DNA of 64,000 nucleotides from an uncultured Lachnospiraceae bacterium (GTDB lineage Bacteria > Bacillota > Clostridia > Lachnospirales > Lachnospiraceae): assembly GCA_910586015.1 (NCBI GenBank), contig CAJUGJ010000007.1:70435-134434 (forward strand), given 5' to 3'. Of the stretch, positions 43,935 to 53,291 are shown in pieces (positions within the stretch are counted from its first letter, which is position 1; every line of letters begins with the position of its first letter). Under the pieces are notes generated by a model that saw only the letters and a list, made by a program, of their open reading frames with translations, searched no databases and was not told the origin of the DNA. The position numbers were made by a program, and so were the translations under genes.

Positions 43935-44837
43935 ATGAAAAGTGTAATTGTGTTTGGAAGTTTGAATATGGATTTAACCATTCAGTGTGAGCGGATACCA
44001 CAACAGGGAGAAACAGTAGAAGGAAGTAATTTTTTATCCAATCCCGGCGGAAAAGGCGGTAATCAGGCAGTAGCGGCGGCAAAGTTTGGGGCATCCACAA
44101 AGATGATTGCCTGTGTAGGTCAAGATGTATTTGGACAAAAACTACTGAATGTGTTAGAAGAGTATAAAGTGGATTGTCAGTCGGTAAAGATAAGCAAGAG
44201 TGGACAGACGGGAGTAGCTGTGATCACCTGTCATGAAGGAGATAACAGAATTATTTTAAGCTCAGGTACAAATCATGAATTAAAGGCAGAAGATGTAAAG
44301 GAGGTGCTTTATAAGGTAGCAAAGCCGGGAGATCTGTTTGTAACGCAATATGAATGTGAACAAAATACGGTATTAGAATCTTTACAGATTGCAAAGGAGA
44401 TGGGAATGTATACGATTTTTAATCCAGCTCCTGCAAAAATAATCCCAACACAGTACTATACATATATTGATCTTTTAGTAGTAAATCAGACAGAAGCGGA
44501 GTTTCAGACAAAAATTTTTCCACAGGAAGAAGAAAGCTGTAAAGAGGCTATACAAAGTATGCGTCAAATGGGAGCACAACAGGTAATTATAACATTAGGA
44601 AGCAGTGGAAGTATTTTTAATTTGGGAGAGGAACTTTATCAAGTACCTGCCTGTCAAATAGAAGCTGTAGATACAACAGCCGCGGGGGATACTTTTATTG
44701 GAGTATTGGCAGCTTGTTTGGCAGAAGAAAAAGATTTAAAAGAGAGTGTACAATATGCAACAAAGGCAGCCGCTTTAACGATTACTCGATATGGGGCACA
44801 ACAGGCAATTCCTTATCGAAAAGAAATTGAAATTTAA
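43935..44837 (+). CDS. rbsK: Ribokinase
   Basis: A 300-aa PfkB-family kinase. The ribose-binding NPGGKGGNQAVAAAKFGA is near residue 40 and the catalytic/ATP region DTTAAGDTFIG near 250. It phosphorylates ribose to ribose-5-phosphate. AGGAGGGTAAGC precedes the ATG. It is followed after 20 bases by a nucleoside hydrolase, which would release ribose from nucleosides, so the operon forms a nucleoside-salvage route. Confidence 0.95.
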   Translation: MKSVIVFGSLNMDLTIQCERIPQQGETVEGSNFLSNPGGKGGNQAVAAAKFGASTKMIACVGQDVFGQKLLNVLEEYKVDCQSVKISKSGQTGVAVITCHEGDNRIILSSGTNHELKAEDVKEVLYKVAKPGDLFVTQYECEQNTVLESLQIAKEMGMYTIFNPAPAKIIPTQYYTYIDLLVVNQTEAEFQTKIFPQEEESCKEAIQSMRQMGAQQVIITLGSSGSIFNLGEELYQVPACQIEAVDTTAAGDTFIGVLAACLAEEKDLKESVQYATKAAALTITRYGAQQAIPYRKEIEI

Positions 44838-44857
44838 TATTTAGGAGGGTTTATATT

Positions 44858-45778
44858 ATGAGTAAAAGACCAATTATTATTGATACTGATCCGGGAATTG
44901 ATGATGCACTGGCAATCGCAGTTGCTCTATTTTCAGAAGAATTAGAAGTAAAGTTAATTACTACAGTAGCAGGAAATGTTTCGTTAGAAAAGGTAACAAA
45001 TAATGCGCTACGATTGCTTGCTTTTTTTGAAAAGGATATACCAGTAGCTGCAGGTGCATCTGCACCATTAATTGAAGAGCTGATAGATGCGTCTAATGTA
45101 CATGGAGTAAGTGGGATGGAAGGATTTGATTTTCCAGAACCAAAGAAGTCATTATTATTAAAAGAAAATGCAGTGAATGCGATGTATCGTACGATTATGG
45201 AAAGTGAAGAAAAAGTTACTCTAGTTCCAATTGCACCACTTACTAATATCGCTTTATTGTTTGCAATGTATCCAGAAGTAAAAGAACGAATTCAAGAGAT
45301 TGTTATGATGGGTGGATCTGCTTCGAGAGGAAATAAAGGAGTTATGTCAGAATTTAATGTGGCAACTGATCCAGAAGCAGCAAAAATGGTATTTGCCTCT
45401 GGTGTACCATTAGTTATGGCAGGGTTGGATGTAGGTTGGAAAGCTTTAGTTTTACCAGAAGATACCGCAAAACTTTTGGAACTTGGAGAAGTAGGAAAGA
45501 TGGCACATTGTCTGTTCAAAAAGTATCGGGGCGGAAGCTTTAACACAGGATTAAAAATGTATGATAGTTGTGCTATAGCATATCTTTTATGTCCACAGAT
45601 GTTTGAGGTAGTAGACACCTATATCGATGTAGAACTTTGTGGTTCTATGACAAAGGGCTGTACTTTAGTAGATCTGAAAGGATATCTAAAAAAAGCACCA
45701 AATGCGAAAGTTTGTATGGATATTAATCAAGAATTATTCCGTAAATGGTTTTTAGAATTCATAGGACAATGTAAATAG
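44858..45778 (+). CDS. Nucleoside hydrolase (ribonucleoside hydrolase family)
   Basis: A 306-aa IUNH-family enzyme. The calcium-binding DTDPGIDDALA is at residues 9-19, with VHGVSG, VPIAPLTNIA and the C-terminal MYDSCAIAYLL region. It cleaves the N-glycosidic bond of nucleosides to base and ribose. The base preference (purine or pyrimidine, RihA/B/C type) is not decided by sequence alone. TTAGGAGGGTTT precedes the start. Confidence 0.94.
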   Translation: MSKRPIIIDTDPGIDDALAIAVALFSEELEVKLITTVAGNVSLEKVTNNALRLLAFFEKDIPVAAGASAPLIEELIDASNVHGVSGMEGFDFPEPKKSLLLKENAVNAMYRTIMESEEKVTLVPIAPLTNIALLFAMYPEVKERIQEIVMMGGSASRGNKGVMSEFNVATDPEAAKMVFASGVPLVMAGLDVGWKALVLPEDTAKLLELGEVGKMAHCLFKKYRGGSFNTGLKMYDSCAIAYLLCPQMFEVVDTYIDVELCGSMTKGCTLVDLKGYLKKAPNAKVCMDINQELFRKWFLEFIGQCK

Positions 45779-45803
45779 TTTTGTATAAAAAGGGGGAAAG
45801 GAT

Positions 45804-47222
45804 ATGACAACAGCGATTATGTATCTTTCTGCGATTGTAGCAGTAGCAGTCGTTATCTTTATGTTAATTAAAAAAATGGATATCAAAATTACTTTGTTTG
45901 TAATTGGTATTCTATTGATGTATATTGGTATGGCTTGTGGAAACAGTATTGGAGGAACACAATTTGCATCTACAGGCATGGCATGGCTCGATCCGTTAAA
46001 GGCGATTGCAGATCAGTTTAAATCTACTATCAGTTCTGCAGGTTTTATTATTTTGATTTTAGGCGGTTATTCCACCTATATGAATTCGATTAAGGCAAAT
46101 AATGTGACAGTTAATGCTTTAACAAAGCCAATCGGCAAAATCAAATCAGTATATATTTTAGTTCCAGCTGTATTTTTAATTGGAAACTTATTATCTTTAG
46201 TTGTACCAAGTGCTTCAAACTTAGCAATTATTTTACTCGCAACACTATATCCAATTATGATTCAGGCGGGTATGAGTACATTGACAGCAGCAGGAATTAT
46301 TGCAACAACGGCAACCGTAATGCCAACACCACTTGGAAGCGACAATGTGGCAATGGCAGCAGAATTAGCTAACACAGCAGAATTTGCAGGACTTACTGCA
46401 AGTGAATACGTATTTCGCTATCATGCTTTAGTTTCTGTTCCTACTTTGTTTGTTATGGCAGCTGCTCATTATTTCTGGCAGAAATTTATGGATAAGAAAG
46501 AAAAGGGAAAAGAAAACGAGAAGTTAAATAACCAAGTTGAAGTAGAAGTGATAAAGGGCGGAAAGTTATTCCAAACAGTATATGCTATTTTACCGTTACT
46601 TCCAATTTTAATGCTGATTTTAGTTTTTATCGTACAAAAAATCACAGGTGTCAATATTAATTTAAGTGTAGAAGTTGCAACATTATTCTCATTTGTTATT
46701 GCAATTATATGTGAGATGGTTCGCAATCACGATGTTAGAAAGACTTTAGATGCAACAGAATCTTTCTTTAAAGGAATGGGTGGTGCAATGCCGATTGTTG
46801 CACTATTAGTAGCAGGTACAATCTTTGTAACTGGATTAAAAACAATAGGTTTAATTGCAGCACTTCAAGAAGCAATGACAGGTTTACAAGGTTCTGGATT
46901 GGGATTTGTACTTCCATTAATTTTAGTAGCACTGACCGCATTAATCGTATTATTAAGTGGAAGTGGAACAGCTCTTTTCTTTGCTATGGTTCCATTAATG
47001 GTTCCATTGGCAGCAGCCGCCGGAATTAATGTATTAGCTGTAGCTATTCCAATGGGGCTTGCAGGAAATCTACTTCGTGCAGTATCTCCAGTATCAGCAG
47101 TAGTTATGATTGTAGCAGGTTCAGTAAAGAAAGAACCATTACAAATTGTAAAAAGAACTTCTGTTCCAATGATTGTTGGTGTAGCATTTATGTTTATTCT
47201 GTCTATGATTTTATTCTTATAA
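45804..47222 (+). CDS. DcuC-like membrane transporter, probably for nucleosides
   Basis: A 472-aa protein with about 12 transmembrane segments. It resembles the anaerobic C4-dicarboxylate carrier (DcuC) family, with the paired hairpin-type motifs VVPSASNLAIILLA and LLSGSGTALFFAMV. In an operon with a nucleoside hydrolase and ribokinase, uptake of nucleosides or ribose is more likely than of dicarboxylates; that is inferred from context. AAAGGGGGAAAGGAT precedes the ATG. Confidence 0.88.
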   Translation: MTTAIMYLSAIVAVAVVIFMLIKKMDIKITLFVIGILLMYIGMACGNSIGGTQFASTGMAWLDPLKAIADQFKSTISSAGFIILILGGYSTYMNSIKANNVTVNALTKPIGKIKSVYILVPAVFLIGNLLSLVVPSASNLAIILLATLYPIMIQAGMSTLTAAGIIATTATVMPTPLGSDNVAMAAELANTAEFAGLTASEYVFRYHALVSVPTLFVMAAAHYFWQKFMDKKEKGKENEKLNNQVEVEVIKGGKLFQTVYAILPLLPILMLILVFIVQKITGVNINLSVEVATLFSFVIAIICEMVRNHDVRKTLDATESFFKGMGGAMPIVALLVAGTIFVTGLKTIGLIAALQEAMTGLQGSGLGFVLPLILVALTALIVLLSGSGTALFFAMVPLMVPLAAAAGINVLAVAIPMGLAGNLLRAVSPVSAVVMIVAGSVKKEPLQIVKRTSVPMIVGVAFMFILSMILFL

Positions 47223-47248
47223 AATAACAAGTAGATTTTTGAGTATAG

Positions 47249-47307
47249 TTGCCTCTTTTCTTACATTATTTCAGCCTATTTAGGTTAATTTGTAAGGAAA
47301 GAGGCAA
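47249..47307 (+). other. Large stem-loop without a U-tract
   Basis: Seventeen-bp stem TTGCCTCTTTTCTTACA (47249-47265) / TGTAAGGAAAGAGGCAA (47291-47307), with one G-U pair and a 25-base loop that can fold again (CCTATTTAGG). It follows the transporter gene but is followed by A-rich sequence, so it is not a typical terminator. It may stabilise the mRNA 3' end. Confidence 0.6.
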
Positions 47308-47455
47308 AAAAATGGTTTAAAACCTTTAGATTCTCGATCTCTTATTCTTAATGTCATATATTCTTCCCTCTATTAAATTTCTACGAATGAATTAAATATA
47401 TTTCTTATTCCATTTATTAGAAATATTTATAAAATGTGTAACAAATTAAAAAATA

Positions 47456-47484
47456 TTGACACTTATTTTATATTGATATATAAT
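47456..47484 (+). promoter_or_regulatory. Consensus promoter of the LacI-family gene
   Basis: TTGACA (47456-47461), 17 bases, TATAAT (47479-47484), both perfect, 66 bases before the regulator's ATG. No TAAAACGTTTTA operator is seen here, so the regulator does not appear to repress itself strongly. Confidence 0.9.
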
Positions 47485-47549
47485 AAATATATAGTAGTAA
47501 ATAAAAAAGATTGTTACTACAAGTATGATACATAAGAACGGAGAATTCG

Positions 47550-48581
47550 ATGGAAGACAACAAGAGGAGAAAGGTAACAATTAAAGATATTGCAAAAGAA
47601 GTAGGAATTTCTCCTACAGCAGTTTCTCTTATTTTAAATAATAAACCTTGTAGAATTGCACAAGAAAAAAAAAGTTTGGTTCGAGAGGTGGCAAAACAAA
47701 GAAATTATATAGTCAATCAGGCAGCAAAGAGTTTAGCCACTAAAAAATCATATATGTTGGCATTGATTTTGCCAGATATTGAAAATACTTTTTTTTCATC
47801 ATTAGCAAAACAAATTGAAAATCGTTGCCGACGAGAAGGATATTCTTTAATTATTGCAAGTTCAGACGAACAAGAAAGTAATGATCGTCAACTGCTACGG
47901 GTTTTAGAATCTAGGGGAGTAGATGGAATCTTTTTAATTATGAGCAGTGAGTCGTTCGAGAATTCAAAGATGTTAATGAAAGAGTTAGATTTATTGACTA
48001 TGCCATATGTAATGGTAGATCGAACTTTTCCAGATTTCGATTGCAGCAGAGTACGTTTTGATCATGAACAGGGAGGATATTTGGCAACAAAGTATTTACT
48101 GGAACAAGGTCATACAAAGATTGGCTGTGTATTTAAAGAAATAGGAAGTGGAAGAAGTCGGTTAGATGGATACTTGAGAGCATTAAAGGAATTTCATATA
48201 CCTGTAAAAAAAGAATATCTTCAAGCGGGAGATTATCGAATGGAAAGCGGATACCGGGCAGCAGGGTATCTACTTTTAACAGATGTTACAGCTATATTTC
48301 TCTGTAACGATATGATGACATTAGGATTTTTAAAAAAATTATATGAAGAAAAGCTGCAAGTTCCAAAAGACTATTCTATTGTCAGTTATGATGATTCACT
48401 GCAAAATTATTTATTAGAGATTGAGTTGACTACAGTAGTTCAAGATATTACAATGATTGCAGAACAAGCATGTCAGATGATGTTTCAGAAGTTTACGAAA
48501 GAAGAAATCGAAAAAAAAGAAATTATTTTAATGCCAAAACTGCAGGTTCGCACTAGTGTAAAAAATATTATAAAGAAGTAA
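47550..48581 (+). CDS. LacI-family transcriptional regulator
   Basis: A 343-aa regulator. The N-terminal helix-turn-helix VTIKDIAKEVGISPTAVSLI with hinge helix NQAAKSLATKK is followed by a periplasmic-binding-protein-like sugar-binding domain (ILPDIENTFFSSLAKQIE, VSYDDS). It lies downstream of, and has the same direction as, the ribose/nucleoside operon whose promoter region carries two perfect TAAAACGTTTTA dyads. The effector is probably ribose, ribose phosphate or a nucleoside. Confidence 0.94.
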   Translation: MEDNKRRKVTIKDIAKEVGISPTAVSLILNNKPCRIAQEKKSLVREVAKQRNYIVNQAAKSLATKKSYMLALILPDIENTFFSSLAKQIENRCRREGYSLIIASSDEQESNDRQLLRVLESRGVDGIFLIMSSESFENSKMLMKELDLLTMPYVMVDRTFPDFDCSRVRFDHEQGGYLATKYLLEQGHTKIGCVFKEIGSGRSRLDGYLRALKEFHIPVKKEYLQAGDYRMESGYRAAGYLLLTDVTAIFLCNDMMTLGFLKKLYEEKLQVPKDYSIVSYDDSLQNYLLEIELTTVVQDITMIAEQACQMMFQKFTKEEIEKKEIILMPKLQVRTSVKNIIKK

Positions 48582-48742
48582 TAATATTTAGAATTTCTGA
48601 TGTCATATCATTTATTTCTTTTGCAAAGGGATAATCTAATAATAAATATTTACAGTTTCCATCTTTACCTATCTAAAGAATATCATTTTTAAGTGGTGAT
48701 AGATCCCAAACATTAAAAACTATGAAATGGGGATAAAATAAT

Positions 48743-49084
48743 ATGAATATTCAAATATTTGGTACAAAGAAGTGTTTTGACACAAAGAAGGCTCAAAGAT
48801 ATTTTAAGGAAAGAGGTATCAAGTTTCAGTTTATTGATTTAACAGAAAAGGGACTAAGTAAAGGTGAGTTTCGCAGTATAAAACAGGCAGTCGGCAGTTT
48901 AGAAGTTTTATTAAATCCAAATTGTAAAGATCAGGATACTTATAATCTGATTAAATATATGACAGAAACTGATAAAGAGGAAAAGATATTAGAAAATCAG
49001 CAGGTACTCATAACACCAATTATAAGAAATGAAAAAAAGGCAACAGTAGGCTATCAGCCTGATATTTGGAAAGAGTGGACTTGA
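48743..49084 (+). CDS. ArsC/Spx-family thioredoxin-fold protein
   Basis: A 113-aa protein with MNIQIFGTKKCFDTKKAQRY: a single active-site Cys11 in a thioredoxin-like fold, then LLNPNCKDQ and a C-terminal QVLITPIIRN with the cis-proline. The CxxC of Spx is absent, so it is closer to YffB/ArsC-like reductases using glutathione or thioredoxin. It is probably a stress or redox protein rather than a true arsenate reductase, because no ars genes are nearby. Confidence 0.85.
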   Translation: MNIQIFGTKKCFDTKKAQRYFKERGIKFQFIDLTEKGLSKGEFRSIKQAVGSLEVLLNPNCKDQDTYNLIKYMTETDKEEKILENQQVLITPIIRNEKKATVGYQPDIWKEWT

Positions 49085-49154
49085 TAGAAATATTATAGGT
49101 ATAATTTTCCTGCTTATTAGATCGAATGGATACAAATAAGCAGGTTGTATTCTA

Positions 49155-49667
49155 TTAGTAAAATAATTCTTGAATGATTTTTTCTGCACATTTTTCTGAA
49201 CTATATATACTTGTATCAACTTTAGTACTATATTTAATATTTTTAGCCATTAAAGTATATTGCTCTTGAGATTGCATTTCATACCTATCTCCACGGATTA
49301 TATTACGTTGTCTGCAAATATCTAATGGACAATATACTTCTACAATATCCAATGGATTATCTTTTAATATTTCTAATAGCTGAGAGTAGTGAGGTCTAAG
49401 TTCTTCCCTTTCCACTAATATTCCATCAATGAGCACATTTTTTCCCATATCAGAAAATAGTTTTGCCGTGTAATACATCATAATAATTACTTCACTAAGA
49501 TATCTCCAATAATTTTCATGTAAATAATGCTCTCCAATCATTTCCTGAAATAAGTCATTAGCCACAACATAAAAAAATATATCCTTTTGATCTTGAAGAG
49601 CTTCAACAATAGATGTTTTACCTGAACTGGTTACACCATTCAAAAAAATTATTCTTCCCTTCTCCAT
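49155..49667 (-). CDS. Chloramphenicol phosphotransferase-like P-loop kinase
   Basis: A 170-aa protein. Walker A is LNGVTSSGKTSIV at residues 9-21, followed by VLIDGILVE and EVYCPLDICRQRNIIRGDR with kinase-lid arginines. This matches the CPT-like family, whose founding member phosphorylates chloramphenicol in its producer. Family members outside Streptomyces mostly have unknown substrates, so resistance should not be assumed. GAGGAG lies 10 bases before the ATG. Confidence 0.8.
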   Translation of the reverse strand: MEKGRIIFLNGVTSSGKTSIVEALQDQKDIFFYVVANDLFQEMIGEHYLHENYWRYLSEVIIMMYYTAKLFSDMGKNVLIDGILVEREELRPHYSQLLEILKDNPLDIVEVYCPLDICRQRNIIRGDRYEMQSQEQYTLMAKNIKYSTKVDTSIYSSEKCAEKIIQELFY

Positions 49668-49689
49668 TTCTACTACACTCCTCGTATTA

Positions 49690-49927
49690 TAAAGTAGTAG
49701 TATTTATAGTCCCTCTCCAAGGACTGTGTGCTATACTGTTGGAGATACTGTGGATTGTTTTTTCACTCCTACCACTTGATGGTTTAAGAAAGGCTACAAC
49801 CACAGTCTCTTTGTATATTTGTTAATCAGTTAGATACCGCATGACGGTTTATTTAGAACGAGGTTACAATCGCAAGGAGTACCAGTGGTTCTAAACAGTA
49901 TCAAATATTTATTCAAAGGAGATTGTT
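49690..49927 (+). ncRNA. Candidate bridge-RNA region of the IS110 element
   Basis: Non-coding left end with several hairpin-forming stretches (for example ACTGTGTGCTATACTGTTGG, and GATACCGCATGACGGTTTA near 49833). In IS110-group elements this position encodes the bridge RNA that specifies donor and target. This is inferred from position and family knowledge; the loops were not resolved. Confidence 0.4.
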
Positions 49928-51014
49928 ATGATTTACGTTGGAATTGACGTTGCTAAAGACAAGCACGACTACTTTATCACTAATTCAGATGGCGAAGTAT
50001 TATTTAAGTCCTTTACCATCTCTAACAATCGTGAAGGTTTTGAAACCTTGTTTCAAAGAATCGAATCCGTATCAGACGATTTTACTCAACCCGTTGCATA
50101 CCAATCTTTACAGAAAAAGTCTAAGCCTTAGAAAGACGAAAACGGATAAAGTTGATTCCTGCACCATTGCTACTATGATAATGTCTGATATGAACTTAAA
50201 GTCCTACTCATACACATCTTACCACAATGAGGAATTAAAGTCACTAACCCGTTACCGTTTTGATAAAGTAAACGAACGCGCAAAGCTAAAAACTTCTGTT
50301 TCCAGACTTGTATGCATCCTGTTCCCTGAACTGGAAAAGCTCATTCCTACGCTTCATATAACATCCATTTATGCTTTGCTTTCCGAATTTCCAAGTGCAT
50401 CTGCCGTTGCATCCGCAAATCTTACAAGGCTTACAAATCTGATTTCTAAAAGTTCCAAAGGCAGATATGGCAAAGATACCGCTGTCATCTTTCGTGAGGC
50501 TGCAAGAAGCTCTATCGGCTCTCATATGCCTGCAAAATCTTTGGAGCTAAAGCATAACATAAAACTCATTCACGAATTGGATACAGAGATTGAAGAAATT
50601 GAAAATGAAATCAGAACCATTATGGATGAAATCCATTCTCCAATCCTTACCATCCCCGGTATCAGTTATCGTATAAATACAATGATTTTAGCCGAAATCG
50701 GTGATTTCAGCCGTTTTGATTCACCTGATAAGATACTTGCATATGCAGGAATGTCGCCTTCCACTTACCAGTCAGGTCAGCTTGATAACTGTTATTCCCA
50801 CATGGAAAAACGTGGTTCTCGTTACCTGCGGTATGCACTTTACAATGCAACAAAATACGTCTGCCACTGGGATGAATCTTTTGGGACATATCTTGCTAAA
50901 AAACGAGCCAAAGGCAAGCATTATAATGTTGCTTTATCCCATGCGGTCAAGAAACTTGTAAGAACTATCTACGCAATGGAAAAATCAGGGCAGCCATATA
51001 CAAGTGCATCTTAA
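49928..51014 (+). pseudogene. IS110-family transposase with internal deletion and frameshift
   Basis: Frame 1 (49928-50131) begins MIYVGIDVAKDKHDYFITN with the first catalytic Asp of the DEDD RuvC-like domain. It leaves the family sequence after ESVSDDFTQ. The other frame resumes at NPLHTNLYRKSLSLRKTKTD and runs to 51014, including ILTIPGISYRINTMILAEIG and the Ser region AGMSPSTYQSGQ. About 30 residues expected in between, including the EATGHY segment with the catalytic Glu, are missing. The enzyme must be inactive. Confidence 0.88.
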
Positions 51015-51224
51015 TCTTTTCTGTAAATAACTCCTTTTTTTGAGTGCCAGAAATGACACTCTGTTTGTCATGTAGTTTTCAAAGTACAAATAACTGAATT
51101 ACAGTTCTTTTATATCTGAAATGCATATCTGCAATTCATTCAAAAAAATTTCATTTTAGACTTGACTTTTAATAGTTAGTCTTTCTATCTCAAGTTTACT
51201 ATAAATAAAGTTACTTGTCATTCT

Positions 51225-51392
51225 CATCTGACACTCCAACGGCTAAAGCACGTTGGGTTCTTATATACATTCACTTTCCAATATACTCGAAAGCATATAA
51301 GACTAATGAATTTCTATAAGACTTTCACTACCAAAAATACCCTTGTATCCATTAGCGATAGCATAAGGCTCGTGTCAAAACCTATTTATATT
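51225..51392 (-). ncRNA. Right end / omega-RNA region of the IS605 element
   Basis: Non-coding segment after tnpB on the minus strand with the hairpin CCAACGGCTAAAGCACGTTGG at 51236-51256. Position and structure fit the TnpB guide-RNA scaffold. North of it, 51101-51224 shows no gene. Confidence 0.5.
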
Positions 51393-52853
51393 TTATATTG
51401 CTATACTACTTAAATTTTTCTTACCTGTTAATCTATCAACTTCAATATTATGAAGTCTATAAAAGTTTTCAAACCTTTCATTACACTTATCAATATTAAA
51501 ATTCTTTAAATCGTCACTTATGTTCATTATCAGAAATGCGGAGTATAAATCTCTTTGTATTCTAATTCCATTAAAATCATCCCATCTTTGCGATAATGTT
51601 TTCTTCGTATATGTTCTGTCAAAATGATTAAACTGACTCGCCTTTGCTTCAAATGTGTTAATCTCAATCAATTTCTCACCATAATACCCTAATTTTCTAT
51701 CTATGATAGTTAATAGCATGGATGGTGCTTTATTAGCTAATGATTTACCAAAACGTTTCTTTTTCTTAAACTTTCCTTTGTCATTCTTTTCCGTATTCTT
51801 AGCACGTTTTTGAAGTCCTGCAAAATTCATTTTTTCAACATATATTTTATTGCCAAGAGATATAATATCATTTGCTAAACATTCATGCTGATATTTTCTA
51901 ATATCCGCTTGCTTTCTATATAATTCTTTTAATTCATTTTGATATTTAATATAGTGATTTGATTTCATCCATGCAACTTTTTTATTTCCTTGTTTCTTAA
52001 TAGTTCTATCTTCATTATAATTGTTTGGATTTGTTACTCGCCTTGACCTATCCATCTTTCTAAGAAGTTTTTGTTTCTGATTCTCAATATTCTGAACTCT
52101 ATCAGCAAGTTCTAATATTTTTACATCAGATTTACTTGAAATAGCAACGGTGCGAGTTCCTATATCAATTCCAATATCACCTTTGCCAATATAATGTTTA
52201 ATTTCACCTGTATCAGTATCTACTTTTACAGGTAGATTACCTTTAAATACAATCTGTACATAATATTTATATTTATTTCTCACGTATTTCCGTACCATTC
52301 TGTTGTAGCAGATTTTAGACTGCATTGCTTGATATTCATAATAGTTATCATAATCTATAACAACAGGTATTTTTAATCCGTTCCAAGTAATCATGTCGTC
52401 TTTAAAACGAATACCAGTTGTATTAGATTTCCCTTCAAGTGAATTAAATTCACCATATTTTTTATAATAAACTTTCTTTCCATTTCCGTAAAATAATTTA
52501 TCATAAGATTTCCATAATTCTGTTGCAATCTTCTGTGCAGTAAAAGAATCAATATTGCTTTTGAAATACTTTTGCATTTGTTTTACATCTTCATGAAATG
52601 AATATTCTGACATACCATATTGTTTACGAATATCATTTATTTGCTTCCAAATTTCTTTATCAGATTTCTTATTTCCAGTTAATGAAGATAGAAGAGTACG
52701 ATACTTCTTTGTTTTAACCATTTCTTTATAACGTTTTTGTGTTACATTAACCAAAGAATTATAAATATGTCTTCCAATTTCAAAACGTTTATTTAAAATA
52801 TCTTCTTGATACTTTTCTGTCTTTAACGGAAATTCGACAATAAAGTTTGCCAT
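51393..52853 (-). CDS. tnpB: TnpB-like nuclease lacking the zinc finger
   Basis: A 486-aa protein starting at ATG 52853 (GTGAGGTGAATATT upstream; the frame's earlier start at 52886 is poorer). RuvC-I is GIDIGTRTVAIS (Asp230), RuvC-II IYVEKMNF (Glu340) and RuvC-III IQRDLYSAF (Asp435). Where other TnpBs have two CxxC pairs, this one reads ASQFNHFDRTYTKKTLSQRW, with no cysteines. It belongs to the longer clostridial OrfB subgroup with QRDLYSAF. The catalytic triad is intact. Confidence 0.88.
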   Translation of the reverse strand: MANFIVEFPLKTEKYQEDILNKRFEIGRHIYNSLVNVTQKRYKEMVKTKKYRTLLSSLTGNKKSDKEIWKQINDIRKQYGMSEYSFHEDVKQMQKYFKSNIDSFTAQKIATELWKSYDKLFYGNGKKVYYKKYGEFNSLEGKSNTTGIRFKDDMITWNGLKIPVVIDYDNYYEYQAMQSKICYNRMVRKYVRNKYKYYVQIVFKGNLPVKVDTDTGEIKHYIGKGDIGIDIGTRTVAISSKSDVKILELADRVQNIENQKQKLLRKMDRSRRVTNPNNYNEDRTIKKQGNKKVAWMKSNHYIKYQNELKELYRKQADIRKYQHECLANDIISLGNKIYVEKMNFAGLQKRAKNTEKNDKGKFKKKKRFGKSLANKAPSMLLTIIDRKLGYYGEKLIEINTFEAKASQFNHFDRTYTKKTLSQRWDDFNGIRIQRDLYSAFLIMNISDDLKNFNIDKCNERFENFYRLHNIEVDRLTGKKNLSSIAI

Positions 52854-52889
52854 AATATTCACCTCACTTTCTAATATAATATTCACTTT

Positions 52890-53291
52890 TTAATATCTTT
52901 TCTTTTGGTTTTCTACATACTTTTTGATTGTTTCGCTACATACATTTCCTGCTGTTGAAACAAAATAACTTCTTGTCCATAAGCTAGGCATTTTTGATAA
53001 TTCGTAAAATTCTTCTCTAAGAATTTTACTTGTATATCCTTTTATTTGTTGCATAATATCGGATGGACTTAATATAGGTAGACAATTTAAAAACATATGA
53101 GAGTAGTCTTTGTCACATTCAATTGCAATAATTTTAATTTCTAACTCCTTACATTTAATTTTGACCAGTTCTTTAAATCGTTCCTCTATATTTGGTATCA
53201 GAAAAATTTTACGTCTGTATCTTGGACAAAATACGAAATGATAGTTTATCAAAGATATTGTTGTATTTGTATGTCTATATTTATTTTCCAT
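52890..53291 (-). CDS. tnpA: IS200/IS605 TnpA (Y1 transposase) with altered HUH motif
   Basis: A 133-aa Y1 transposase (INYHFVFCPRYRRKI; LWTRSYFVSTAGNV; catalytic Tyr in ETIKKYVENQ). The metal-binding motif, normally H-x-H, reads DYSHMF: the first His position is Tyr (TAC), one C-to-T change from CAC. Since both histidines bind the divalent metal, activity is probably lost or reduced. The gene ends 36 bases before the tnpB start. The length is normal for the family. Confidence 0.88.
   Translation of the reverse strand: MENKYRHTNTTISLINYHFVFCPRYRRKIFLIPNIEERFKELVKIKCKELEIKIIAIECDKDYSHMFLNCLPILSPSDIMQQIKGYTSKILREEFYELSKMPSLWTRSYFVSTAGNVCSETIKKYVENQKKRY

Larger units (their letters stand above)
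49690..51100 (+). mobile_element. Defective IS110-family element
   Basis: A transposase remnant (49928-51014) is preceded by about 240 bases of non-coding, hairpin-rich DNA and followed by about 90 bases. This layout, with a long left non-coding end, is that of IS110-group elements. Exact ends cannot be fixed because this family lacks terminal inverted repeats. Confidence 0.75.

Noticed and set aside
48583..48700. 3' fragment of a minus-strand gene (KDGNCKYLLLDYPFAKE)
   Set aside because: A plausible-looking peptide of about 34 codons, but without start, ribosome-binding site or recognised family; too weak to annotate.
49155..49667. Chloramphenicol resistance gene
   Set aside because: Only family-level similarity to CPT-like kinases is visible; most members outside Streptomyces have no shown resistance function.
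49928..51014. Programmed frameshift in the IS110 transposase
   Set aside because: About 30 conserved residues including the catalytic Glu are absent at the junction, so a frameshift alone cannot restore the protein.
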